A stretch of 64,000 nt of DNA from Methylacidiphilum sp. Yel (GCF_004421185.1 NZ_LXQB01000078.1:35196-99195); one strand, 5' to 3'. Counted from the first letter of the stretch, positions 54,951 through 63,872 are shown. Made by a program: numbers and translations. The notes: generated by a model not told the origin, from the letters alone.

Positions 54951-57900
54951 TCACAGTTCTCCACGAACCTTTTTTATTGCCAGTTTTCCCCAATCGGCCA
55001 ATTTTCTTGATTTTGGATCAGTTGGCTTTATCGTTCCTCTCAGACTGTTGACTTTTTTGACAATCTCAGATTCGACTTCCTTTCTTTTTGGCTCTAGCTT
55101 CAGCTCTGGACTTTTAAGCAATGCCTCAACCTTTTGCTCCAAAAGTATCCCTGCTTCTTCTCTGATATTGGAAAGGGTTTCAGAAAAATTCTCTCCTCCA
55201 AGATAGACAGGTTGATCAAACCCATATTCATCTTTTTGCATAAAGCCTAACTGCATCGCTCCAGTTTCAGTCTCAATTTTTTGAAGCATTTCTCTTTCAG
55301 TACCATCTTCCTCTTTTTCCTTCAGGACCATTCCTAAAAGAAGAAGGGGAGCTAACCTCTCTTCCAATTCTGTTCGAGTAGGAACAAAAAGTGAAGGAAG
55401 AGTTTGGCCATCCCCTTCAATATGCAACTCCATACGGGCTCTTTTCGAATCAGATCCATTAATTCTTTCTAAATATTTGGACTTCAAAAAAGACACATGC
55501 TGGACAATGCGCAGTGGGAAAAGGTTTGTAATGCTCACAAGGATGATTTCATTGAGCCGAGTATCGTTTTCAATAAACTCTTTGCTTGGATTGCGAATAC
55601 ATTCAAAAAAGACTTCCTTGAGAACTTTGATGTAATCTTCCATTTCTGGGGCTTTTGGAAGGATAACTGTAAAATTTGATACAGCTATTTGTGCTGTAGG
55701 ATTAATGCCTGGTCCAACTCTTCTTTTCTCATCCGAATTAAAGAGAAGATAATTGCCTGCGGCCTTAACAACGTTGTCTAAGTACAGTCGAAGCGACTGC
55801 CTATCTGCATACCTCTCTTTTAATTTTTCTATAATACTCACTCCAATAAGCCGATCGCTTTCGGTGTGCACTAAATTGTTATGCGCAATCTTCGCATTTT
55901 CCATGCATTGTCTTTCTAGGGTATCGAGAAACACTGTCTTAGAAATCCTTTCATTTAGAGTCTTAAAATCGAGTTTTTCTCCAAGCATTTCAGCAATAGC
56001 CGTTCTGACTCTTTGTGTTTGGGTAGTTGCTTCTTTTTGATCTTTAATCAATCTTTTTGTAACATTTTTAACAAGCTGCGGGTCGTAAAAACGGATCACC
56101 TGTTTTCTTAAATCGATCATTGCCCCCTGATCAGAACAACGAACAGCTATTTGATCTTCAAATGCTTTAATGGATTCAGCAATCATCGATGCAGCCTTAT
56201 CCACATCGGCCTTCAATAAAACGATTTCTTCAATAATCGCAGGCAGGAATTTCTTGGCAAATTGCCAACCCTCTATTTTTGTCCTCACCGTATAAAGATC
56301 TTGCAATACAGTAGAAGCCGCATCAAAAAGCCTTTTCCTCTTGCCAAACATATCCGAAATTACACCCACTTTGGCCCATTCTTTTTGTTGTTCCGCCAAT
56401 CTTTTGGCCAATTCCTCTTCCTGTGGTTTCAATTTGGTGATTTCTTCTTCGATACGATCGAATCGAGCTTTTAAATGAGGAATTAAAGCTCCAAGAAGCG
56501 AGCTGATTTCGTAAGCGGATTTTGTTCCATTAACCCAATCTGAAAAAAGCTCACGCTCCAATTTTTGTCTTATTTCCCTGGCTCTTTCTCTAGTCGATTG
56601 ATTGACTGTCTCATAAAAAGCTTTAACTCCTTGTCCTCTGTATTGCTCTTGAAACCTTGCATCCAACAAGCTTTTCAACCGATCCAACCATTTGTCCGCT
56701 GTTTCCTTTCCCTGCACATATTCTTTTAAATTCGTCGTCACATTCATCCAATACCGGCTCACAGGCTGCCATTTTGATCCTACCCCATCCGATTCAAGAA
56801 TCGGAGAAGACAGGATGAAGTGTTCGTCGCTGAGCATCCATCGCTCGAGCTGTTCGGGGCTACTCACATAGCTCACCATATCCAGATTGCGTGGATCGGC
56901 TAAAAAGCCATCAGTCTCAGACCAGTTGTTATAGCGAAGCTGCAAAGCCGCTTGCCGAGCAAATTGGAAGGCAATGTACTCAGAAATTTCCGATTCAGGG
57001 ACAGACAGCCTTTTGACACCAAAAGTTAAAAATCTTTTCGAACGAACAGGATCATTCGAACCAGGTAGCGTTTCAGGATTTCCATCCCCATTTTCTGCAT
57101 TCTCAGCCCGTCCGAGCGATTCCCAGTTAATGTTTCTGACTGTCACAATTTTTTGGTAAAGAAAATCAGCCAGAATGTTAGGGATATCTTCTGAAATATC
57201 CACGGCTAGTCCGTTTTCGTTAAAATTGGTAAAAACATAACACCCATTGAAAGGCGTTTTGAGTTCTTCTAATTTTCTTCCATCCCCGGCAATGTCACAG
57301 GGATAAAACTTACCGACACTCAAAGCATTAAGTTCAAGCAAAGCGGCATAGCCGTTGGCATGATAATTTCCAGTATTCCAGTTAGGTTTCGGATGCTCTT
57401 CAGGCAACAACGTATAAAGAACAATTCGATATTGAAGAGTATTGGGATAGTTTTTCCTTATTTGACTAACACAATCAATCAGGGTCCCACTGCCTGTTCC
57501 ACCCGCCAAGCCACAACAAACATGAAAAGTAACATCCTGTTGACCACCTTTTTGAATTTCGTTTACAAGATGGGTGAGTCTGTGACAAAATTCGTCAGCA
57601 TGGCTGGCAAAAAGAAATCTTCCAAGCCTCCTTTTCTGCCCCCCGATGGCATCCCCAATAATACTATTGAGGATGTCTCTCCAAATGGTTTTGTCTCCAA
57701 TCCAAGGCTGAATTCCAGGATAACTCGGCAGGTCCTCAAGGATTGAAGCCAAATTTGAAGATTTTATCAAAAGTTGGCTGGTTGGTGGAATTTGAACACT
57801 CTGTCCAAGAACTTTCCAACTAGGATCATCAAGACGCATCAGCTCATCGCTGGAATCGACATAAAGGTAAGAGAGCCGGACATTGGGAGGATCGATTTTC

Positions 57901-57989
57901 CTGAATTCTTGAAAGATGGTCTTTCGGAAAGCTCGTATAATTTTTCCTCCCGTTCCACCCAAGCCGATAATGAGATGATTTGCATTCAT
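54951..57989 (-). CDS. Tubulin/FtsZ-superfamily GTPase (Tubulin_2 / FtsZl-1 type)
   Basis: A 1012-residue protein. The N-terminal GTPase domain (about 1-330) has LIIGLGGTGGKIIRAF (residues 7-22), YLYVDSSDEL and the tubulin signature GLAGGTGSGTL (160-170). Further on are a coiled-coil segment (about 545-580, KLKPQEEELAKRLAEQQ), helical regions and a mixed C-terminal domain. It is three times the length of FtsZ and lacks its overall sequence. It fits the large Tubulin_2 family proposed to remodel membranes. The start is the ATG at 57989. The frame extends upstream to 58118 but only through a GC-rich inserted element. No ordinary ribosome site remains upstream. Confidence 0.85.
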   Translation of the reverse strand: MNANHLIIGLGGTGGKIIRAFRKTIFQEFRKIDPPNVRLSYLYVDSSDELMRLDDPSWKVLGQSVQIPPTSQLLIKSSNLASILEDLPSYPGIQPWIGDKTIWRDILNSIIGDAIGGQKRRLGRFLFASHADEFCHRLTHLVNEIQKGGQQDVTFHVCCGLAGGTGSGTLIDCVSQIRKNYPNTLQYRIVLYTLLPEEHPKPNWNTGNYHANGYAALLELNALSVGKFYPCDIAGDGRKLEELKTPFNGCYVFTNFNENGLAVDISEDIPNILADFLYQKIVTVRNINWESLGRAENAENGDGNPETLPGSNDPVRSKRFLTFGVKRLSVPESEISEYIAFQFARQAALQLRYNNWSETDGFLADPRNLDMVSYVSSPEQLERWMLSDEHFILSSPILESDGVGSKWQPVSRYWMNVTTNLKEYVQGKETADKWLDRLKSLLDARFQEQYRGQGVKAFYETVNQSTRERAREIRQKLERELFSDWVNGTKSAYEISSLLGALIPHLKARFDRIEEEITKLKPQEEELAKRLAEQQKEWAKVGVISDMFGKRKRLFDAASTVLQDLYTVRTKIEGWQFAKKFLPAIIEEIVLLKADVDKAASMIAESIKAFEDQIAVRCSDQGAMIDLRKQVIRFYDPQLVKNVTKRLIKDQKEATTQTQRVRTAIAEMLGEKLDFKTLNERISKTVFLDTLERQCMENAKIAHNNLVHTESDRLIGVSIIEKLKERYADRQSLRLYLDNVVKAAGNYLLFNSDEKRRVGPGINPTAQIAVSNFTVILPKAPEMEDYIKVLKEVFFECIRNPSKEFIENDTRLNEIILVSITNLFPLRIVQHVSFLKSKYLERINGSDSKRARMELHIEGDGQTLPSLFVPTRTELEERLAPLLLLGMVLKEKEEDGTEREMLQKIETETGAMQLGFMQKDEYGFDQPVYLGGENFSETLSNIREEAGILLEQKVEALLKSPELKLEPKRKEVESEIVKKVNSLRGTIKPTDPKSRKLADWGKLAIKKVRGEL

Positions 57990-58410
57990 CCAGTTGCGCG
58001 GGAGCCCCTGGCATTCATGCCGGGGAGGGATAGCGCGGCGGCGTAAGCCGCCCCAGTTCCCGCACCTCCTTCCTCCAATGCTATCTTGGTTCAGGCGGGC
58101 ACCTCCACGATCCATCAACTCTCCGCACCCGCTTTCCTAAGCCCTTAGGGGCCTTGTAACGCGGGCATCTCTGCCCGTCTCCCCTCGGGAATGTCTGCAA
58201 CCGGCTCACCCCTTGCGGTGTCGGTGAGAACCTTAGGGCCTTTGCCTTTGCCCTGCATGATCCCCACCTCCCAGTGTCCGGGACTGAGGAAGCATCCCGG
58301 AGTGGGTCTTAACGACCTGTTGCAAACGTAGCGGACTGACTACCGCTTTCCCTGTTCAACCTAGCTTGCTTTCACAAGCTCCGCCCTTTAGGGCGGGGTA
58401 GTTGTAGGTT
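57990..58410. mobile_element. GC-rich hairpin-dense element, HEARO/omega-RNA-like or IS200/IS605-type remnant
   Basis: About 420 bp, far richer in GC than the surroundings, without an ORF. It contains many perfect hairpins: 58005-58025, 58037-58052 (6-bp stem, GTAA loop), 58162-58177, 58278-58300, 58363-58380 and the end hairpin 58381-58396 (CCGCCC/GGGCGG). The end hairpin is typical of IS200/IS605-family ends. Its other edge abuts ATGA at the tubulin gene start. HEARO elements (omega RNA of IscB/IsrB) are reported to insert before ATGA or GTGA. Neither a transposase, TnpB nor IscB is present, so this would be a non-autonomous copy. Which strand is transcribed is undecided. Edges are approximate. 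Confidence 0.55.
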
Positions 58411-58571
58411 CAATGCTTCTCCCCAAAGATCGAGATGTTTTTAATAGCTTCAAAACCGACGCGACCTTTCTCCTGCACAAAAGCAAAGACCCTCTCTATC
58501 TTACTGTATTGTGTTAAAATAACCACTTTTGTAAACACAGACCTTGTATTTTTTTTTCGGCTGCTAAAAAA

Positions 58572-59336
58572 CTAAGTCCTGACTCGAATGTCCTGATAAG
58601 CTGCCCATCCAATCAAGCTAAAAGGGATAAGCTGAAATCCAACAAAAAGCAGTGCAAGGATCGACCGGGATAAAACAACAAGCCTTCCCATTTGAGAATC
58701 GAGAATCGAAATGAGGTAGTAGGTAACGATTTTGAGAGCCCTATCCACAGGATAGACTTGAGGGCTACTTTGGAAAAAAGCGTTCATGTCTTGGAGTAGA
58801 GCTCTACTGGGTATAGAAACATCTGGGCGGATAATCAAAGAAAGAGCGGGATGATTTTTTGAAAAATCGTAGGCTGCATTCCTCGCATAGATATTGGCCA
58901 CAATCGCTCTGGAGTATGGATCTACCAATGGAACGAATTGAGCTTGGGGGGGAGGAAGAAACTTTTCTCTTCCACTGAGTCGAACAGCCTCATAAGATTG
59001 AGCTAAGGTCCAATCTTCCCAACGAGAATCCTTTAAAATTTTGGCTGCCCAATTAAAAACAATCAGTTTGCCAACCTCCTTAGAATATTTCAAAGAAAAA
59101 AAGCAGATCACAAAAAGAGTCGTTGCAACGGCCGCAAAGCCACAAAAAAGATGATGGATCGGATTGGCCCTAAATTTCTTATTCCAAAGGAGAGTATAGG
59201 TACTGGCAATTATCCAGCACACAGCCCCTAGCAACGCTCCAATTGCCATGGAATAAAGAAAAAGAGGAAGCTCTTTTTTGAGCATATAAGAAAAAGAAGC
59301 AGCAAGAAGCCAAAAGAATATCTTCAAATAAACCAT
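58572..59336 (-). CDS. Membrane protein A of the tubulin-like cluster (paralogue of 50736-51494)
   Basis: A 254-residue protein with helices at about 1-45 (two), 57-82 and 223-245 and a soluble loop of about 130 residues. Paralogy with 50736-51494 is visible in CWIIASTYTLLWNKKFRANP, IHHLFCGFAAVATTLFVICF, the VANIYARNAAYDFSKNHP loop and IGWAAYQDIRVRT. It is the first gene of the cluster, 162 bp before the inserted element. Function unknown. It may anchor or gate the tubulin-like GTPase. Confidence 0.75.
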   Translation of the reverse strand: MVYLKIFFWLLAASFSYMLKKELPLFLYSMAIGALLGAVCWIIASTYTLLWNKKFRANPIHHLFCGFAAVATTLFVICFFSLKYSKEVGKLIVFNWAAKILKDSRWEDWTLAQSYEAVRLSGREKFLPPPQAQFVPLVDPYSRAIVANIYARNAAYDFSKNHPALSLIIRPDVSIPSRALLQDMNAFFQSSPQVYPVDRALKIVTYYLISILDSQMGRLVVLSRSILALLFVGFQLIPFSLIGWAAYQDIRVRT

Positions 59337-59440
59337 AATATATACTATTTCAGCTCTTTCATTTAATATAAACCCCTTTGCTTAAGGCTATACCACTATT
59401 AGGAGATACCCCCCCTCTTCCTATGGCATTCTATAATATG

Positions 59441-59512
59441 AGGCGGGGGTGGGAATCGAACCCACGCATAGGGCTTTTGCAGAGCCCGGCCTTACCACTT
59501 GGCTACCCCGCC
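59441..59512 (-). tRNA. tRNA-Cys (anticodon GCA)
   Basis: A 72-nt cloverleaf on the minus strand. Acceptor GGCGGGG is paired with the CCCGCC side, discriminator T. The anticodon arm GGGCT-CTGCAAA-AGCCC gives GCA. The T arm GTGGG-TTCGATT-CCCAC is regular. Confidence 0.96.
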
Positions 59513-59554
59513 TATACTCCTCTCTTTATAGCATCCCTTGATTCAGCCAACAAA

Positions 59555-60292
59555 TTAATTCAATGTTTGTTTTTTGGCAAACAAGGATTCATAGTCAGCA
59601 AGATACTGACTAAAAGCATCGTTACCATATAGGATGCGAGCGGTATCAAGAAAATTTTTTTCATCCGCATATTTTTTTTGAAACCTACACAGAGCAGCCC
59701 TAGCGAAATAATAACCAGGAGAAGCTTCATCAAAAGCACTTAATTCAGAAAGCAAATTCTCTGCACCTATAAGCCTTCCTAATCCAATTTCACAATAGAT
59801 CCTTTTCAAAAGAATCTCTTTGTTCATAGGATCATGTAATGCCGCTTGTTCGAACCGATATAATGCTTCTTTAAAATCTTTTTTTGCAAAGAAAACCTCT
59901 CCTAAATATTGATAGGCAGGACCATAGTCTGGTTGTATTTTAAAAACCTTGTACAACTCTTTTTCCGCCCTTTCATAATCCTTCTGCTTTAAATAGATCC
60001 GGGCAGCTAAAACGATAGTACGTGGATCATTTGGCCTTAATTCTATAGCCCTAGAAATAGCTTTTTGCGCTTCCTCTAACTTAAGCCTTTTAAAGGCTAC
60101 CAAAGCATCCTGATAGGCCTGAAAAAAAACCCTATCCTTTTCTTTTTGATTCTCCAATACCTCACTCCATCCCCAGCCTCTACCCCAAAAAATAAAAATA
60201 GTGGTAGCTGCCCAAAAAACAGATAAAAGCTCTTTCCTTTTTCTCCTAAAAAGTCTAATTAGCCTTTTTTTATTGTTCACTCCCCTGCTCAC
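59555..60292 (-). CDS. TPR-repeat protein
   Basis: A 245-residue protein with an N-terminal basic stretch and one hydrophobic helix (about 25-40). About four tetratricopeptide repeats follow (FFQAYQDALVAFKRLKLEEA, RIYLKQKDYERAEKELYKVF, YLGEVFFAKKDFKEALYRFE, then a weaker one near 180-215). Such proteins mediate protein contacts, here probably on the periplasmic face of the inner membrane. The start is uncertain between two close GTG codons. Confidence 0.85.
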   Translation of the reverse strand: MSRGVNNKKRLIRLFRRKRKELLSVFWAATTIFIFWGRGWGWSEVLENQKEKDRVFFQAYQDALVAFKRLKLEEAQKAISRAIELRPNDPRTIVLAARIYLKQKDYERAEKELYKVFKIQPDYGPAYQYLGEVFFAKKDFKEALYRFEQAALHDPMNKEILLKRIYCEIGLGRLIGAENLLSELSAFDEASPGYYFARAALCRFQKKYADEKNFLDTARILYGNDAFSQYLADYESLFAKKQTLN

Positions 60293-60529
60293 ACGATAGA
60301 TAAAAAGAATAATTAAAACTTTTTATATTATTCCGTTTATATGTATGCGATAAGCCATTTAACTATTCAATCTCCTTTTTTCAAATTCACTAAAAATAGA
60401 GTGCCAAAAGCAAAAAAAGACCTGTAGCCAATTTCCCTTACTTTTCAAGAAAACCACTTCCTTACAACCAGAAGGCTCAAGCTGCTTGATTGAAGACCGC
60501 ACGAATATTCTACTCTTTATAAAATGAAG

Positions 60530-60645
60530 AGGTTAGGTAGCGTAGGGAAAGCTCCAAAACCGATAGGTCTGTCCCTCTCTACGCTGAGGGGATGGGAAAA
60601 AAGAAGGTAAGTTGCCGAACCTACGGGGGGAGAATGGCTGTATTG
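60530..60645. other. Candidate structured intergenic RNA
   Basis: In the 357-bp gap 60293-60649 the region has a 7-bp perfect helix AGCGTAG (60539-60545) with CTACGCT (60579-60585), extended by GGA/TCC inside, then a G-rich spacer and a second stem-loop (60607-60624, GTA-GTT / AAC-TAC with one mismatch). The rest of the gap is AT-rich. The plus strand would run toward the antisense of pgl, and the minus strand would be the leader of the TPR gene. Identity and strand are unknown. Confidence 0.35.
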
Positions 60646-60649
60646 ACTG

Positions 60650-61327
60650 CTAAGCCTTAAGCCAAATCAACTTTTGGTTTTTGGCCATGACCCTTCCAGC
60701 AGGAATTTCAGGAGCCGCAGATAGTACTTTTTCAATGATAGGTTGTTTTCTATTACCAGACACCAAAAACCAGATCTGATTTGCCATATTTATCAAAGGA
60801 AAAGTAAAGGTAAGTCGGATTTGACCGCTAGAAGGCTGAAGCGAAAGAGCAGTATAGTGTTCTTTTTCTTCTAAAGCCTCAGAATCAGGGAAAAGTGAGG
60901 CGGTATGGCCATCTTCCCCAATGCCTAATAAAATCAGGTCAAAAATGGGAGGATTTCCTACCTTTTCAAGCAGCATTTTTTCATAGAGTGCTGCTGCTTG
61001 AGAAGGCTCTTCAGAGAGATGCCAGCCATAAAATTGGAATTCTTTATTCGTAGCCCCCAAAGTTCTGCGAATCATTCCTTCATTACTCTGGGCATCTTCA
61101 ATTGGAACCCAGCGCTCATCACCAAGCCAAAAACAGATTTTTTCCCAGGGTAATGCTTCTGTGCACAACCGCTCATAAAAAGAAACTGGCGTACTACCTC
61201 CCGATAAAGCCACATGACATATAGGTTTATGAGATAATGCAGTTTTTATTATTTCTTTAAAAGATAAAGTAAGATACTCAAGCCACTCTTCTAATCTTTC
61301 AAAAGAGATCACCTCTATTCGATTCAT
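60650..61327 (-). CDS. pgl: 6-phosphogluconolactonase
   Basis: A 225-residue DevB/SOL-type lactonase, second step of the oxidative pentose phosphate path. Typical blocks are HVALSGGSTPVSFYERL, FWLGDERWVPIEDAQSNEGM and DLILLGIGEDGHTASLFPDS. I prefer the ATG at 61327, which has AGGA 7-8 bases upstream, over that at 61342, which directly follows the zwf stop. Operon with zwf. Confidence 0.94.
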   Translation of the reverse strand: MNRIEVISFERLEEWLEYLTLSFKEIIKTALSHKPICHVALSGGSTPVSFYERLCTEALPWEKICFWLGDERWVPIEDAQSNEGMIRRTLGATNKEFQFYGWHLSEEPSQAAALYEKMLLEKVGNPPIFDLILLGIGEDGHTASLFPDSEALEEKEHYTALSLQPSSGQIRLTFTFPLINMANQIWFLVSGNRKQPIIEKVLSAAPEIPAGRVMAKNQKLIWLKA

Positions 61328-61342
61328 AGTTTTTCCTACCAT

Positions 61343-62911
61343 TCAACTTTCCGCTTCCTGTATTTCTTCTTCTTCCTTTGGAGGAGGTCCCCAATAGCGG
61401 CCGTCTCTTCGCAACAATTCATCTGCTTCAACAGGTCCCATAGAGCCTGGAGCATAAAGAGGAATAGAATCAACTTCTTCCTCATTCCATGCATTTCTTA
61501 AAGCATCGATAATTTTCCAAGCATACTCTACTTCATCCGATCGGGTAAAAAGGGTCGATTCTCCATTCAAGGCATCCAACAGTAATCTTTCATAGGCTTC
61601 TGGGAAATAATGATCACCATATCTCCTGTAATAAAAATCCATTTTTGCCTCCTGCAGAGCAGGTAGATTGGGCACTTTGGTATTAAAAAGAAGATGAATC
61701 CCTTCGTTGGGTTGAATACGAATTTTCAACCAGTTTCTTGCCACTTTTTTGGTGCTGTTTGCAAACAGGACGCAGGGAGGCCGATTGAAAACGATACAAA
61801 TTTCACTGAATTGTTTAGCCAACGCCTTTCCAGTCCTTAAATAAAAAGGGACACCACTCCATCTCCAGTTATCGATCTCAAGTTTCACACACACATAGGT
61901 TTCTGTAAGAGAATTCTTAGAGACCTTATCTTCTTCCCTATAGGCTTTAATTGTTTTTCCTCCCAGAATCCCAGGCCCATACTGAGCACGGACGCTATTG
62001 TGCAGCCATTCTTCGGAAGATGGGATAGGCACTGACTTTAAAACTTTCACTTTTTCATCCCTAATTGACTCGGCTTCAAGGGAAGCTGGAGGCTCCATGG
62101 CAATCAAACTGAAAAGCTGCATCAAATGGTTTTGTAGCATATCCCGTGAAGCTCCAGTTGCATCATAGTATTCTCCACGACTCCCAATGGTTTGCGTCTC
62201 AGCAACAGTAATTTGTACATGATCGATATATTTTCTGTCCCAGAGAGGCTCAAATATCGAATTACCAAACCTAAAATAAAGGAGATTTTGAACTGTTTCT
62301 TTACCTAGATAATGATCTATTCTAAAGATACTTTTTTCAGGAAAATATTTTTGCAGAATGGAATTTAGCTCTCTGGCTGATTTTAAATCTGTACCAAAAG
62401 GCTTTTCTACAATTAGCCGTCTTTGTCCAGAGATTCCAGGCTGAGGATTTAAGCCAGCTTTTGCCAAATTTTCCGAAACAATAGGAAAATATTTTGGAGC
62501 GGTGGCTAAGTAAAAAAGATGGTTATCCTTATAATATTTGGATTCAGGCAAAGAGTTGAGGAGATGGGCAAGTTTCACATAATCTTCAGGATTTGCTAAA
62601 TCCCCTTGCAAGTAAAAAATTCTTTCCTCGAGCCATCGCCAAACCTCTGGATCTATGGGATGCGTATGGGAATAATCCTCTAGGGATTGTTTTAAAAGCG
62701 CCCTAAATTCTTTTTCTCCATATGGTCTGCGCGCAAAGCCAACAATGACGAAATGATCGGGTAGTCGCCCATGCTTGCGAAGGTGATAAAAAGCAGGAAT
62801 AATCTTTCTTTTGGTTAAATCACCGGTCGCTCCAAAAATAACAACCGCTGTCGGATCAATTTTTGCAGGATAAACAAATGTGGTCGACCGATGAGCTTTA
62901 TGACTTTGCAT
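61343..62911 (-). CDS. zwf: Glucose-6-phosphate 1-dehydrogenase
   Basis: A 522-residue NADP-linked enzyme. It has the coenzyme loop VIFGATGDLTKRKIIPAFYH, the catalytic RIDHYLGKETVQNLLYFRF near residue 210 and the substrate region VPFYLRTGKALAKQFSE. Its acidic Glu-rich C-terminus is unremarkable. It lies directly upstream of pgl, the two giving NADPH and 6-phosphogluconate. The 186 bp upstream hold no gene. Confidence 0.97.
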   Translation of the reverse strand: MQSHKAHRSTTFVYPAKIDPTAVVIFGATGDLTKRKIIPAFYHLRKHGRLPDHFVIVGFARRPYGEKEFRALLKQSLEDYSHTHPIDPEVWRWLEERIFYLQGDLANPEDYVKLAHLLNSLPESKYYKDNHLFYLATAPKYFPIVSENLAKAGLNPQPGISGQRRLIVEKPFGTDLKSARELNSILQKYFPEKSIFRIDHYLGKETVQNLLYFRFGNSIFEPLWDRKYIDHVQITVAETQTIGSRGEYYDATGASRDMLQNHLMQLFSLIAMEPPASLEAESIRDEKVKVLKSVPIPSSEEWLHNSVRAQYGPGILGGKTIKAYREEDKVSKNSLTETYVCVKLEIDNWRWSGVPFYLRTGKALAKQFSEICIVFNRPPCVLFANSTKKVARNWLKIRIQPNEGIHLLFNTKVPNLPALQEAKMDFYYRRYGDHYFPEAYERLLLDALNGESTLFTRSDEVEYAWKIIDALRNAWNEEEVDSIPLYAPGSMGPVEADELLRRDGRYWGPPPKEEEEIQEAES

Positions 62912-63097
62912 AAAAAAACCCTTTCTAGAAGACTATCTTTTGAAAAGAGTAAATATTTAAAAACTCTTTTGAACAAGAGGGTGTTAAAAAAAATCAATTC
63001 ATCAACAAATGACCCAAAGTTTTATAAAGACTTCTGGAGAACCTGAGGGAAAAAAACAAAAGTTATTTTTAAAGGTCAAAAATAAAGAGTTATTTTT

Positions 63098-63790
63098 TTA
63101 TTCTGACTCTTCTTCTTCGGCCATTTTTCTCATTTTCCATTTAACGTAAAAAGACCGTTCATCATAGAGAATGAAGCTCAGAACAAAAGTAGCGAAAAGA
63201 ATCCCCATCGCCCATGTTGCAACCCATCCTAAAGTATATTTTTGCATACCAACGGCAAGAGGAAATACAAAATCCACATCCTGAGCAACCTGATCTTGGC
63301 TAATCGAATCAACCTTATTCAGCAACTCTTCTGAGGCGGATTTTGGCACATGCAACACAATCTTATAATGGCCAGGATGATTGAAATTCACAGGAATTTT
63401 TGCAATACCATTAGCATAAATGGTTGGAGGAATAGAAGCTATGGACCGATGTAAAGGCTCTTCAATCACTTCAATGCGAACAGGGGTATGGTTAAGAACA
63501 TTCTGAACACTGTAGAGATCAAATACAAGTGTCATATTGCCAGTAAAAGGCACTTCATGGCAATAAACAGTCCCACATTTTTCTAAATCTGTAAGTTTAG
63601 AATGTGGGAAAACATCCATATGAATAGCAAAATCGCCTTTTTGTTGAATGGGGCATAAAGGTTTAGAAGGAACTAATCGGCCGTGCGCAAACACGGAAGA
63701 AAGAGAGCAAAATGGGGAAAAAAGAAGCACACACAAAATAGCCAATATTTTTATTTGTATTTTCTTATTGCTTTGCGGAGATTTTTTCAT
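63098..63790 (-). CDS. Exported Ig-like protein with C-terminal membrane anchor (paralogue of 36345-37040)
   Basis: A 230-residue protein. Signal peptide about 12-36 (ILAILCVLLFSPFCSLSSVF) ends before AHGRL. The mature domain carries Cys (KPLCPI), GDFAIHMDVFPH, KCGTVYCHEVPFTGNM and TLVFDLYSVQ, and one TM helix lies near residues 190-212 with a charged cytosolic tail (KMRKMAEEEE). The start is the ATG at 63790, preceded by TTGGAG. The open frame reaches 63841 but enters a large hairpin. His and Cys shared with the paralogue suggest metal binding. Confidence 0.75.
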   Translation of the reverse strand: MKKSPQSNKKIQIKILAILCVLLFSPFCSLSSVFAHGRLVPSKPLCPIQQKGDFAIHMDVFPHSKLTDLEKCGTVYCHEVPFTGNMTLVFDLYSVQNVLNHTPVRIEVIEEPLHRSIASIPPTIYANGIAKIPVNFNHPGHYKIVLHVPKSASEELLNKVDSISQDQVAQDVDFVFPLAVGMQKYTLGWVATWAMGILFATFVLSFILYDERSFYVKWKMRKMAEEEESE

Positions 63791-63824
63791 TTGAATACTC
63801 CAAATAATTCTTTTATAGGCTCGA

Positions 63825-63868
63825 GCGGGAAACCTTGCCAATAATTATAGGTTTCCCGCCTTTTTTTT
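63825..63868 (+). terminator. Perfect 10-bp inverted repeat followed by a T run
   Basis: GCGGGAAACC (63825-63834) and GGTTTCCCGC (63850-63859) form a 10-bp stem with a 15-base loop. On the plus strand a run of eight T follows almost at once, making it a rho-independent terminator in that direction. No plus-strand gene leads into it. On the minus strand there is no T run, so there it could only act as a stem-loop between two genes. Confidence 0.5.
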
Positions 63869-63872
63869 CAAC

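Noticed and set aside
54951..57989. Possibility that this is the cell's FtsZ
   Set aside because: It is about 1000 residues, lacks the FtsZ core sequence outside the GGTGSG motif, and is not near division genes.
57990..58118. N-terminal extension of the tubulin-like protein by 43 residues
   Set aside because: The extension reads through the hairpin-rich inserted element, is Arg/Gly-rich unlike the protein, and the GTPase-type N-terminus (MNANHLIIGLGGTGG) starts naturally at 57989.
63098..63790. Identification as PmoD
   Set aside because: Both have a C-terminal TM helix and Cys, but this protein is longer and I could not match the PmoD Cys/Met pattern.
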